Made by a program: the position numbers and the translations under genes. 64,000 nt of DNA, from the NCBI RefSeq assembly GCF_014208105.1, contig NZ_JACHMQ010000001.1:6076001-6140000 (forward strand). The letters are read 5' to 3'. The notes under the pieces were generated by a model. That model was given only the letters and a program-made list of their open reading frames with translations, was not told the origin of the DNA and searched no databases. This document shows, in pieces, positions 29,123-36,826 of the stretch; the stretch's first letter is position 1, and every line of letters starts with the position of its first letter. The stretch comes from Actinomadura coerulea. Its GTDB lineage: Bacteria > Actinomycetota > Actinomycetes > Streptosporangiales > Streptosporangiaceae.

Positions 29123-29803
29123 CTATTCCTGCGGGCCGCCGGGGGCGGGGTCGATGCGGTAGCCGACGCCGGGCACCGTGGCGATGAGCCATGGTTCGCC
29201 GAGTCGTTTGCGCAGGGCGGAGACGGTGATGCGGACGGCGTTGGTGAACGGGTCGGCGTTGGCGTCCCAGGCCCGTTCCAGGAGCTCTTCGGCGCTGACG
29301 ACACCGCCTTCGGCGGCGACGAGGACGTCGAGCACGGCGAACTGCTTGCGGGTGAGCGCGACGTAGCGTCCGTCGCGGAAGACCTCCCGGCGGAAGGGGT
29401 CCAGCCGCAGGCCCGCGATCTCGCGGACCGGGGGGCGGGCGTGCGCGCGCCTGCGGTCCAGTGCGCGCAGCCGCATGACGAGCTCCCTTAGCTCGAACGG
29501 CTTGGTGAGGTAGTCGTCGGCGCCCAGCTCGAACCCCGAGGCCTTGTCGTCGATGCGGTCGGCGGCGGTGAGCATGAGGATCGGGATGCCGCTGCCGGAG
29601 GCGACGATCCGCCGGGCGACCTCGTCGCCGGAGGGGCCGGGGATGTCGCGGTCCAGGACCGCCAGGTCGTAGGAGTTGACGCCGAGCATCTCCAGGGCGG
29701 AGTGGCCGTCGCCGGCGATGTCGGCGGCGATCGCCTCCAGCCGCAGGCCGTCACGGACGGCTTCGGCCAGGTAGGGCTCGTCCTCCACGATCAGCACGCG
29801 CAT
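29123..29803 (-). CDS. OmpR/PhoP-family response regulator (orphan)
   Basis: The 226-residue protein has a receiver domain (VEDEP at 6-10, phospho-acceptor D51 in AVLDRDIPG, T79, K101 in LTKPF) and a C-terminal winged-helix DNA-binding domain (LTRKQFAVLDVLV, TNAVRITVSALRKRLG, VPGVGYRI). No histidine kinase is next to it; the downstream neighbour is the convergent MFS gene. Its partner must be elsewhere or it is controlled without one. Confidence 0.95.
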   Translation of the reverse strand: MRVLIVEDEPYLAEAVRDGLRLEAIAADIAGDGHSALEMLGVNSYDLAVLDRDIPGPSGDEVARRIVASGSGIPILMLTAADRIDDKASGFELGADDYLTKPFELRELVMRLRALDRRRAHARPPVREIAGLRLDPFRREVFRDGRYVALTRKQFAVLDVLVAAEGGVVSAEELLERAWDANADPFTNAVRITVSALRKRLGEPWLIATVPGVGYRIDPAPGGPQE

Positions 29804-29993
29804 ACCCGAAGGGTAGGCGGCACGGCATATCGCCGACGTATGCGAACGACGCGGGTCCTGCTCGGCCTCAGCGACCCCCCATCGTCAACCGCGACCCGGC
29901 GGTGGAGAGGTGGGCCGCGCCGACCCACCTCGTCATCATGGGCATCATCGCGCTGGCCAACTGGCCCGCCGACTGGCGAGACCTCCTGCGCGG

Positions 29994-30488
29994 TCAGGCC
30001 GGGGGCAGCCGGCGGACGGCCACGCCGACGAACTGCTCGGCGCGGACGAACCCGTAGTCGCGGGAATCCCAGCTGGTGGCCGGGTTGTCGCCCAGCACGA
30101 CAAGGGCGCCCGGCGGGACGGCCGGCTCCCGCGCCTCCCGCAGGCACGGCACCCGGTCCACCGGTACCGGATCACCGGCCACGGCGATCGCCCGCTTGAC
30201 GAGCAGGAGCCCGTCCGGGTGGTCCCGGACGACCGGAACCTCCTCGTCCGGGGCGGGGCCCGGGGCGTCCGGGGGCGGCGCGTCCAGCGTCCGCGGCCGG
30301 ATCCGCACCACCACGATCTGGCCCGCCCGCACCCGCCGGGTCCGGCGGACGAGGAGCCGGTCGCCGGAGTGGAGCGCCGGCTCCATGCTGGGGCCGTCGA
30401 CCGTCGCGACCAGGTACCGCCGGCGCGCCCATGCGATGAGGGCACCCACCACGAGGAGCACGCCCCCCGCGGCGGCGAGCCACGTCAT
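29994..30488 (-). CDS. S26-family (type I) signal peptidase
   Basis: The 164-residue protein has one N-terminal membrane anchor (about 3-20). The catalytic serine is S34 (GPSMEP), the catalytic lysine K98 (LLLVKRAIAVAGD), and the conserved GDN...SWDSRDYG lies at 133-146. This is a short, LepB-like type I peptidase that cuts after small residues (AxA). It is the last gene of the Cys-rich peptide operon and overlaps the ABC transporter gene by 4 bp. The obvious substrate is the six-Cys peptide, which carries an ASA sequence before its cysteine-rich part (inference). Confidence 0.93.
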   Translation of the reverse strand: MTWLAAAGGVLLVVGALIAWARRRYLVATVDGPSMEPALHSGDRLLVRRTRRVRAGQIVVVRIRPRTLDAPPPDAPGPAPDEEVPVVRDHPDGLLLVKRAIAVAGDPVPVDRVPCLREAREPAVPPGALVVLGDNPATSWDSRDYGFVRAEQFVGVAVRRLPPA

Positions 30489-32320
30489 CCGACGTCCTCG
30501 CCGGGCGGCGGGGCCTCCTGGTAGCCGGCCGCCTGCAGCCGGAACAGGCGGGCGTAGCGGCCGCCCGCCGCCAGCAGCGTCTCGTGCGAGCCGAGTTCGG
30601 CCACGCGCCCGCCGTCGAGGATCGCGATGAGGTCGGCGTCCCGGACGGCGCTGAGCCGGTGCGAGATCAGCAGGCTGGTCCGGCCGGACCGGTGGAGCCG
30701 CATCTGGGCGTGCACCTCGTGCTCGGCCTCGGGATCGAGGCCGGAGCTGGGCTCGTCCAGGATCATCAGGTCCCGGCCGTCGCGGACGAAGGCGCGGGCG
30801 AGCGCGAGGCGCTGCCACTGGCCGCCGGACGGCACCACCCCGGTCTCGGCGTCCTCCTTGTCGGCCTCTGAGAAGAACATCCGGGTCAGCAGGGTGTCGT
30901 ACCCGTGGGGCATCCCGGCGAGCTTGTCGTGGATGCCCGCGCGGACGGCCGCCCCCCGGACCGCGTCCGGCCGGTCGAGCGCCCGGAGGTCGCCGAGCGC
31001 GATGTTCTCCCTGGCGGTCATGTCGTAGTTCATGTGGTCCTGGAACACCGCGCTGATCCGCTCGCGCAGCGCCCGCGGCGGCATGTCCCGCAGGTCGACG
31101 CCGTCCCACAGGATCCGCCCGCGAGTCGGGTCGTACATGCGGCAGAGCAGCTTGACCAGCGTGCTCTTGCCCGCGCCGTTCAGGCCCACCAGCGCGACGG
31201 CCCGGCCGTGCGGGATCGTCAGGTCGACGCCGCGCAGCACCCAGGGGTGGTCGTCGCTGTAGCGGAACCACACGTCCTGGAACTCGACGCACCCCCGCAG
31301 TGGCGGGGCGTCGCCTTCGACGGCGCTCGGGAGGTCCGGCTCCGCGCGGGTCACCGCGACGTAGTGCGTGAACACGAGCAGGCGGCCATGGGCGGTGGCG
31401 ATGGAGGACGTCAGCAGGTTCAGGGCGGTCTGCACGCCCGCGACCGCGGCGACGAACATGGTGACGTCCCCGGCGCTGAGCGTTCCGCGCCGTGCCGCCG
31501 CGATCGCCCACCACAGGCCGCCGCCCGCCACCGCGCCGCTCAGCGCGGTGAGTCCGCCCTGGACGGCCAGTTCGCGCCGGCTCATCCGCTGCTCGGCCCG
31601 GTTGCCGCGTTCGCGTTCGGACATCATCCGGGCGCGCAGGAAGGCGCCGACGCCGAACAGCCTGATCTCGGTGGCGGCCTCCACGTCCGTCAGCAGGCCG
31701 CTGTAGAAGTACTCGCGGCGGTGGGTCCGCTCGGTCGCCCACTGCATGGCCGCCCTGCTCCGCGACAGCAGGAGCTCGGCGACCAGCGCCGGTACGGCGG
31801 CCAGCAGCACGAGCCCCGTCATCGGCGGGCTGACCACGAGCAGCGAGACGAGGAAGCCGGTGAGCGACAGCGCGCCGCGCGCGGTGCCGCAGAGGGCGTC
31901 GACCAGGTATCCGGCGGTGGCGGTCGCTTCCTGCGCCAGGCGCAGCCGGTCCAGGAAGCCGGGGTCCTCGAACCGCCGCAGACCGACCTGGCGTTCGGTC
32001 GCGGCGAACAGGCGGTCGGTCGCCAGCACTCCGGCGGCCCGGCCGGCCTGGTCGCGCAGGTACGTGCCGATCCCGGGCAGTGCGGCGGCGGCCAGCCCGG
32101 CGGCCACCAGGGCGGCGGCCGGGCCCGCGACCGGGTCGTCCGTCATCGTCACCCGGTCGAGCACCGTCTTCATCAGCCAGGCGGTCGCGATCGGCACGGT
32201 GGCCTCGGCCAGGGTGATCAGCAGGTAGCCGGAGACGCCGCCGGGCGCCGACCGCCATACGAGGGCGCCCGCCTCGGCCCCTGCGGCGGCCAGTCCGCGG
32301 AGGTGGGCGCGCCCTCTCAT
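30485..32320 (-). CDS. ABC exporter (fused permease and ATPase), peptide-type
   Basis: The 611-residue half-transporter has six membrane helices (about 30-310) followed by an ATPase: Walker A GLNGAGKST (379-387), Q-loop VFQ (425-427), signature PSGGQ (497-501) and Walker B LMILDEP (518-524). It lacks the C39 peptidase domain of bacteriocin exporters, which fits an operon that has its own S26 peptidase. I set the start at ATG 32320; the reading further upstream runs into the tlpA-like gene. It lies 31 bp after that gene and overlaps the peptidase gene. It probably exports the six-Cys peptide. Confidence 0.9.
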   Translation of the reverse strand: MRGRAHLRGLAAAGAEAGALVWRSAPGGVSGYLLITLAEATVPIATAWLMKTVLDRVTMTDDPVAGPAAALVAAGLAAAALPGIGTYLRDQAGRAAGVLATDRLFAATERQVGLRRFEDPGFLDRLRLAQEATATAGYLVDALCGTARGALSLTGFLVSLLVVSPPMTGLVLLAAVPALVAELLLSRSRAAMQWATERTHRREYFYSGLLTDVEAATEIRLFGVGAFLRARMMSERERGNRAEQRMSRRELAVQGGLTALSGAVAGGGLWWAIAAARRGTLSAGDVTMFVAAVAGVQTALNLLTSSIATAHGRLLVFTHYVAVTRAEPDLPSAVEGDAPPLRGCVEFQDVWFRYSDDHPWVLRGVDLTIPHGRAVALVGLNGAGKSTLVKLLCRMYDPTRGRILWDGVDLRDMPPRALRERISAVFQDHMNYDMTARENIALGDLRALDRPDAVRGAAVRAGIHDKLAGMPHGYDTLLTRMFFSEADKEDAETGVVPSGGQWQRLALARAFVRDGRDLMILDEPSSGLDPEAEHEVHAQMRLHRSGRTSLLISHRLSAVRDADLIAILDGGRVAELGSHETLLAAGGRYARLFRLQAAGYQEAPPPGEDVG

Positions 32321-32351
32321 GCGCCCCGCCCCCCGCCCGCGTCCGGTGTCC

Positions 32352-32855
32352 TCACGCCGGGGATTCGATGGGCAGGTCCTCCAGGCGTCCGCCCGCGGCC
32401 ACCACCCTCTGCCCGCCGTCGACGAGGTAGACCGCCGGCGTCCAGGTGTTCTGGAAGGCACTGCTGACGGCGCCGTCGTGGTCCTCGACGACGAGGCGGA
32501 CCGCCGGCGACAGGACCGCGACCAGCTCGGGGTCGTCACCGGACACCACCGCGAGCCGGGGCAGGCCCGTCTCGAGCCGGGCGAAGCGCGGAGCCAGCTC
32601 GTGGCAGGGCGCGCAGCCCGCGGAGAAGAAGGCGACGAGCCCGAGCAGGTCCGCCCGTGAGACCGCCTCGCCCTCGGTGGTCGTCGCGGTGAAGTCGCCG
32701 ACCCGCGAGCCGGGCCCGAGCGCCATCGGCGGGCCCGCGTGCCCCGGCTCCGCGGCGCCGTGCCCGCGCAGCCTGCGGATCAGGGCGAGCGTGAGGGCGA
32801 GGTTCAGCGCGGACAGCAGCCCGATGAGGACGACGGCGGCGGTGAGATAGGGCAT
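32352..32855 (-). CDS. TlpA/MauD-like membrane thioredoxin
   Basis: The 167-residue protein has an N-terminal membrane anchor (about 3-25) and an outside thioredoxin-fold domain with the redox pair C81-AP-C84 (FFSAGCAPCHEL), followed by a cis-proline region (TWTPAVYLV). The form is that of TlpA/MauD disulfide oxidoreductases. Its ATG overlaps the stop of the MauE-like gene by one base. MauD and MauE together are needed for disulfide formation in the methylamine dehydrogenase small subunit. Here the likely client is the six-Cys peptide (inference). Confidence 0.9.
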   Translation of the reverse strand: MPYLTAAVVLIGLLSALNLALTLALIRRLRGHGAAEPGHAGPPMALGPGSRVGDFTATTTEGEAVSRADLLGLVAFFSAGCAPCHELAPRFARLETGLPRLAVVSGDDPELVAVLSPAVRLVVEDHDGAVSSAFQNTWTPAVYLVDGGQRVVAAGGRLEDLPIESPA

Positions 32856-33361
32856 CAGGGGTTCCTCGCGAACAGCTCGACGATGTCGTCGAGGGAGACG
32901 ATCAGCACCGCCCCGGCGAGCCCGGCCGCGGCGGCGACCGCGACGCCGCCCGCGGGCGGCAGGCCCCCGGGCGACAGGGCGCCGAGCACGGCGCAGGTGA
33001 GCAGCACTCCGTTGCGGACGAGATGGCGCGGACCGAGCGGAACGCTGGACGGGCCGAAGCAGCGGCAGGCGGTGCGGCGTCCGCGCCGGACCGAGGCCGC
33101 GATGGCCGCGGTGAAGGCGGTCAGCAGTACGGCGGCGACACCGAAGCCGGCGGGGGCGGTGACCGGCGCGATCAGCAGCGGCGGCACCAGCGCCTCCAGC
33201 GCGGTCGTGGCGATCGCCAGGAGCCGGGCGCGGCCGGGCCACGCGGGTACCAGCGCGGGAACGGACCCGGCGAAGCCCTCGAAGTCGCGGAGCTTGGAGA
33301 CGGCCGACACGGCGAAGACCAGCCCGACCAGGCAGGCGCAGCCGATCCGCACGAGTTCCAT
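32855..33361 (-). CDS. MauE/DoxX-like redox membrane protein
   Basis: The 168-residue protein has four membrane helices and matches the MauE family: a start like GLVFAVSAVSKLRDFEGF, and the CxC motif C99-R-C101-FG (TACRCFGP). A second pair, C8 and C10, lies in the first helix. MauE works with a thioredoxin-like partner to move electrons for disulfide chemistry outside the membrane. ATG 33361 was chosen over GTG 33367 because GAGGAG lies 5 bases before it. It is directly followed by the TlpA-like gene. Confidence 0.85.
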   Translation of the reverse strand: MELVRIGCACLVGLVFAVSAVSKLRDFEGFAGSVPALVPAWPGRARLLAIATTALEALVPPLLIAPVTAPAGFGVAAVLLTAFTAAIAASVRRGRRTACRCFGPSSVPLGPRHLVRNGVLLTCAVLGALSPGGLPPAGGVAVAAAAGLAGAVLIVSLDDIVELFARNP

Positions 33362-33417
33362 GCGCACTCCTCACCGCCCCGCGGGCGGCGTCGCGCCGCC
33401 CGCGGGGGAGTCTCGCG

Positions 33418-33576
33418 TCAGCCGCAGGCGCCGATCACATAGTGGCGGCACTGGCCGTCGCAGCAGACCTTCTTGTAGTAGATGGACTGCGAGCAGTAGT
33501 AGTACGTCTTGCAGGCGGCGGACGCGGTGGCCTTGGGGGCCACGCGGGCCAGCAGGCGGTCGACGAGACGGGCCAT
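33418..33576 (-). CDS. 52-residue six-cysteine peptide, candidate secreted disulfide-rich product
   Basis: The peptide starts at ATG 33576 after a good ribosome site (GAGGAG). Residues 1-20 (MARLVDRLLARVAPKATASA) form a basic amphipathic leader that ends in A-S-A. The remaining 32 residues are ACKTYYYCSQSIYY then KKVCCDGQCRHYVIGACG, with Cys at 22, 28, 38, 39, 43 and 51, and five tyrosines in the first half. The leader is not hydrophobic enough for a Sec signal. It is the first gene of an operon with MauE-like, TlpA-like, ABC exporter and S26 peptidase genes. The probable product is an oxidised, three-disulfide peptide (bacteriocin, signal or redox cofactor). I do not recognise a named family. 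Confidence 0.8.
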   Translation of the reverse strand: MARLVDRLLARVAPKATASAACKTYYYCSQSIYYKKVCCDGQCRHYVIGACG

Positions 33577-33920
33577 GCGTGTCTCCTCTCCCCCGGCCGT
33601 CGGAGGCCGTGGGCAGCGATCATGATTCGGACCAACCGGATTACAGCACACCGGGGGCCGCGATCCCGGCCTAAAAGATCATTTTTTCCCGCGCGGGCGT
33701 GTTCGGCAGGAGGAGGCGGTTTCCCGGCGGTGGAGCGGAGCCGTCGGCGTGGCCTCGGGATACGGCTCCGGGGGTGAGCGTCAATCCGTCCTCGGGGTGA
33801 TCTTCCGGGCGGAGGTCGGGTCCGGTGGTGGATCACAGGGACAAGTAGTGCATTCGAGAATCAGTGGACCAATCCGTGCGATTGCGCGGGAGAGGCATCG
33901 ATCCCCCCGAAGGGAACCTC
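33577..33920. other. 344-bp divergent intergenic region
   Basis: This lies between the Cys-rich peptide gene (minus) and the secreted peptidase gene (plus). No gene is credible here. The stretch 33670-33690 (AAAAGATCATTTTTT) is the most AT-rich point and may hold promoter elements. The short reading frames on both strands have no ribosome site or recognisable content. No clear operator palindrome was seen. Confidence 0.4.
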
Positions 33921-35699
33921 ATGCGTCTCGGACACAGGATTCTCGCGATCGGCGTGGCCGGTGCGGCGCTCGTGCCCGCCTTAGCGGTCACCGCCCTGGC
34001 CGCCCCGGGCGACTCGACCAGCCCGGTCGAGAAAGGGCGCGTCGACCGCGTGCCCGCCCCGAAGCTCGCCTGGTACAAGTGCTACGACTACGCGGAATGC
34101 GCGACCGTCCGGCTGCCCCTCGACTACGACGACCCGAAAGGCGCGACCACCGAGATCGCCCTTCTGAGGGTGAAGGCGCGCAACGCCAAGAAGCGGATCG
34201 GCAGCCTGTTCGTCAACCCGGGCGGACCCGGCGGGCAGGGCACCGCGATCGCGTACCAGGCGCCCGACTTCCTCGGCAAGGACGTCCTCGACCGCTTCGA
34301 CGTCGTCGGCTTCGACCCGCGCGGCATCGGCTTCAGCTCCAACGTCGCCTGCTTCAGGTCCACCAGGGACCAGACGCTCGCACTGGCGGGGATGAACCTG
34401 GCGTTCCCGGTCGGCGCGAAGCAGGAGGCGGCCTACGTCAAGTCGGCGAAGGCGGTCGGCAAGGGCTGCTCGACGACGGGCAAGAAGCTGGCCGGGGCGA
34501 TGTCCACCGCCGAGGCGGCGCGCGACATGGACGTCCTGCGCCGGGCGGTCGGCGACAAGAAGCTGTCCTACCTGGGCTTCAGCTATGGAACGGCGCTCGG
34601 CCAGTACTACGCGAACATGTTCCCCGACCGGCTGCGCGCCGTGGTCGTGGACGGTGTCCTCAACCCCGTCTCCTGGGCCGGCACCCCCAAGACCGCGAAC
34701 CAGATCCTGGACGACCGGCTGCGGTCCGCCGACGGCGCCTCCAGGGCGCTGCGGGAGATCCTCGTCCGCTGCGGCAAGGCGGGCAAGGCCAAGTGCCAGT
34801 TCGCGGCCTACGGAGACCCCGTCAGGAACTTCGACGTCCTCGCCAAGCGGCTGAGGGCGAAGCCCGCCGACATCGAGGGAGAGAAGGTCACCTACGCCGA
34901 CTTCGTCGGTGGAACCCTCGGCTGGCTGTACGACCCGGGCGGCTACGAGGTCATCGACGCCATGGTCACCGACCTGTGGAAGGCGACCTCGCCCGCCTCG
35001 TCGGCGGCGCGGGCCGCCAAGGCGCGCAAGGCCCTCGCCGCCCGCGTCGCCGAGCGCCGGGCCGAGGTCGAGCGGCAGAAGGAGGCGGCGGAGAAGGTCT
35101 CGGCCAAGGACTTCCCCTACGACAACGGCCTGGAGGCGTTCAGTGGCGTCACCTGCACCGACGGCCTGCATCCGAAGAAGGCGGGGAGCTGGCCCGCGCT
35201 GACGGCGGCTTCCGACAGGCGGGCGCCCTACTTCGGGCGCGCGTGGGGCTGGGGCAGCGTCCAGTGCGCCCGTGACGCCTGGAAGGTCCGCGACGAGGAC
35301 GCCTACACCGGCCCCTTCAACCGGCGGACGAACGCTCCCGTCCTGTTCGTGGGGAACTACTACGACCCGGCCACGAACTACAACGACGCGGTCTCGTCCA
35401 GCAAGCTGCTGCCCAACAGCCGCCTGCTTTCCAGCAACAGCTGGGGCCACACTGCCTACGGCACGTCGGCCTGTGTGACGAACGCGGTCGACGCCTACCT
35501 CGTCGGCGGGAAGCTGCCGGCCGCGGGCAAGGTGTGCGTCGGTGACACCCAGCCGTTCGCCGGCGACCCCGGAACGGGGACCAGGGGACCGGCGGACGCG
35601 AGCGCGATGGCGCCCCAGGCGGCCGCCGCCGGGAACGGCACGAAACTCCCACCGGTGGCCACGCGGGTCCCCACGTCCATCCTGCTCGGAACCCGCTGA
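33921..35699 (+). CDS. Secreted S33-family peptidase (tripeptidyl aminopeptidase-like alpha/beta hydrolase)
   Basis: The 592-residue protein has a Sec signal peptide (residues 1-28, cleavage near TALA-APG). It carries an alpha/beta-hydrolase fold: oxyanion segment VNPGGPGGQG, FDVVGFDPRGIG, the nucleophile serine in LGFSYGTALG, and the C-terminal TAP-like domain (APVLFVGNYYDPATNY with the catalytic Asp; SNSWGHTAYG with the His). It matches the S33 tripeptidyl aminopeptidases of Streptomyces (SlpD/SlpE, Tap). ATG 33921 is preceded by AAGGGA. It probably trims peptides outside the cell. Confidence 0.92.
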   Translation: MRLGHRILAIGVAGAALVPALAVTALAAPGDSTSPVEKGRVDRVPAPKLAWYKCYDYAECATVRLPLDYDDPKGATTEIALLRVKARNAKKRIGSLFVNPGGPGGQGTAIAYQAPDFLGKDVLDRFDVVGFDPRGIGFSSNVACFRSTRDQTLALAGMNLAFPVGAKQEAAYVKSAKAVGKGCSTTGKKLAGAMSTAEAARDMDVLRRAVGDKKLSYLGFSYGTALGQYYANMFPDRLRAVVVDGVLNPVSWAGTPKTANQILDDRLRSADGASRALREILVRCGKAGKAKCQFAAYGDPVRNFDVLAKRLRAKPADIEGEKVTYADFVGGTLGWLYDPGGYEVIDAMVTDLWKATSPASSAARAAKARKALAARVAERRAEVERQKEAAEKVSAKDFPYDNGLEAFSGVTCTDGLHPKKAGSWPALTAASDRRAPYFGRAWGWGSVQCARDAWKVRDEDAYTGPFNRRTNAPVLFVGNYYDPATNYNDAVSSSKLLPNSRLLSSNSWGHTAYGTSACVTNAVDAYLVGGKLPAAGKVCVGDTQPFAGDPGTGTRGPADASAMAPQAAAAGNGTKLPPVATRVPTSILLGTR

Positions 35700-35713
35700 C
35701 CCGAACGCCCGTG

Positions 35714-35752
35714 GCGCCGGGCGGGCGGGCCGTGGGCCGGCCCGCCCGGCGC
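35714..35752. terminator. Bidirectional intrinsic terminator
   Basis: GCGCCGGGCGGGC pairs perfectly with GCCCGCCCGGCGC across 13 bases, between two convergent genes. Confidence 0.75.
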
Positions 35753-35764
35753 GCGGCCCGCCGG

Positions 35765-36826
35765 TCAGCCGGCGCGCAGCGACCGGAGCAACGTGTTGAT
35801 GTCCGGCCAGAGCCGCTTGTGGGACGCGGGCACGTCCAGCCACACGAACGAGGGCCGCGGCCGCCCGGTGTCGACCACCACGACGGCGGACAGGTCCATC
35901 GTCGAGCTGACGCCCTCCTTCCGGAAGCGCATCTCGCGGACGATCACCCAGGCCTTCCGGCCGCTGACGTTCAGGGGCTGGGACGCGACATCGCGGCCGG
36001 TCGTCGTGTCGGTGAAGGACTTGTACTGGCGGTCGTCCTGGACGGCCGAGGCCAGGGCCCGGAGCTTGTCGGGGCCTTTGAACGCCCCCATGAGCTCGCT
36101 GCTCACCTTTCCCGAGGCGAACACGGCCTGCCATGAGGGATCGGTGTCGAACACCTGCCGGCGGCCGTACCCGGTCACCTCCGGATCCGACCGGCGGCTC
36201 GGACCCCAGGCGCCGCCCAGCGCGGCGTACGACAGACGTGCGTCGCCGTCGTCGACCCGTCCGAGGACCGGTGACCCGGGACCCTTGTAGCGCGGGACCC
36301 GCACGACCTTGGTCAACCGCACCTCCCCCTTGGGGAGCCCCGGCGCGGTCAACGCAGGGATCTTCGCGCCCGGCACCGGCTTGTTCCCGCCCGCGGAACC
36401 GGAACATGACGCGACCGCGTGTTTTCCGGACGCCGTCGCCTGCTTCACGACCACTCCGTTCGCGAGGATCGTGCACATCATGGTCCCGGGCCCGTTCTGA
36501 TAGCGGTTCTGGACGCTCAGCGACACCAGGTCGTCCTCCTCGAACCGGTACTGCGCCTTGAACGGCAGCGCGAGCGCTTCATGGTCCTCGGAACCGCTCG
36601 GGGCCGCGTACATGACGTCCGCGGTCGGGCGATCCCCCGTGACGATGTAGGTGATCGCGACCTTGCCGTCGTCCTTCGCGGCCGCCGCGCGTTCCGGCTC
36701 GCCCCCCGGCGTGTGCGCGGCCCACACGACCAGCGCCACCGCCTGGCCGGCGACCGCCGCGAATCCCAGGGGCAGCGGGAAGCGCCCGCCCAGGCGCCGT
36801 CCGCCCGCCGACAGCTCGGATTTCAC
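35765..36826 (-). CDS. Membrane-anchored MmpS-domain protein with extra C-terminal domain
   Basis: The 353-residue protein has one N-terminal membrane segment (about 18-37) and then an MmpS-type domain (about 50-145: ITYIVTGDRPTADVMYAAPSG, LSVQNRYQNGPGTMMCTI, SGKHAVASCSG). MmpS proteins accompany MmpL exporters in mycobacteria. The C-terminal 200 residues form a separate beta-rich domain I do not recognise. No MmpL gene is near. The GTG start overlaps the upstream gene by 4 bp (GTGA). The role is unknown; it may act in envelope transport. Confidence 0.65.
   Translation of the reverse strand: MKSELSAGGRRLGGRFPLPLGFAAVAGQAVALVVWAAHTPGGEPERAAAAKDDGKVAITYIVTGDRPTADVMYAAPSGSEDHEALALPFKAQYRFEEDDLVSLSVQNRYQNGPGTMMCTILANGVVVKQATASGKHAVASCSGSAGGNKPVPGAKIPALTAPGLPKGEVRLTKVVRVPRYKGPGSPVLGRVDDGDARLSYAALGGAWGPSRRSDPEVTGYGRRQVFDTDPSWQAVFASGKVSSELMGAFKGPDKLRALASAVQDDRQYKSFTDTTTGRDVASQPLNVSGRKAWVIVREMRFRKEGVSSTMDLSAVVVVDTGRPRPSFVWLDVPASHKRLWPDINTLLRSLRAG

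Noticed and set aside
29904..30056. Plus-strand small frame reading VERWAAPTHLVIMGIIALANW, with a hydrophobic stretch
   Set aside because: The hydrophobic look is suggestive of a membrane remnant, but there is no ribosome site, the end overlaps the signal peptidase gene in antisense, and no family is recognised.
33833..34078. Minus-strand frame of 81 residues opposite the start of the S33 peptidase gene
   Set aside because: It is antisense to a clear signal peptide and hydrolase domain and has no features of its own.
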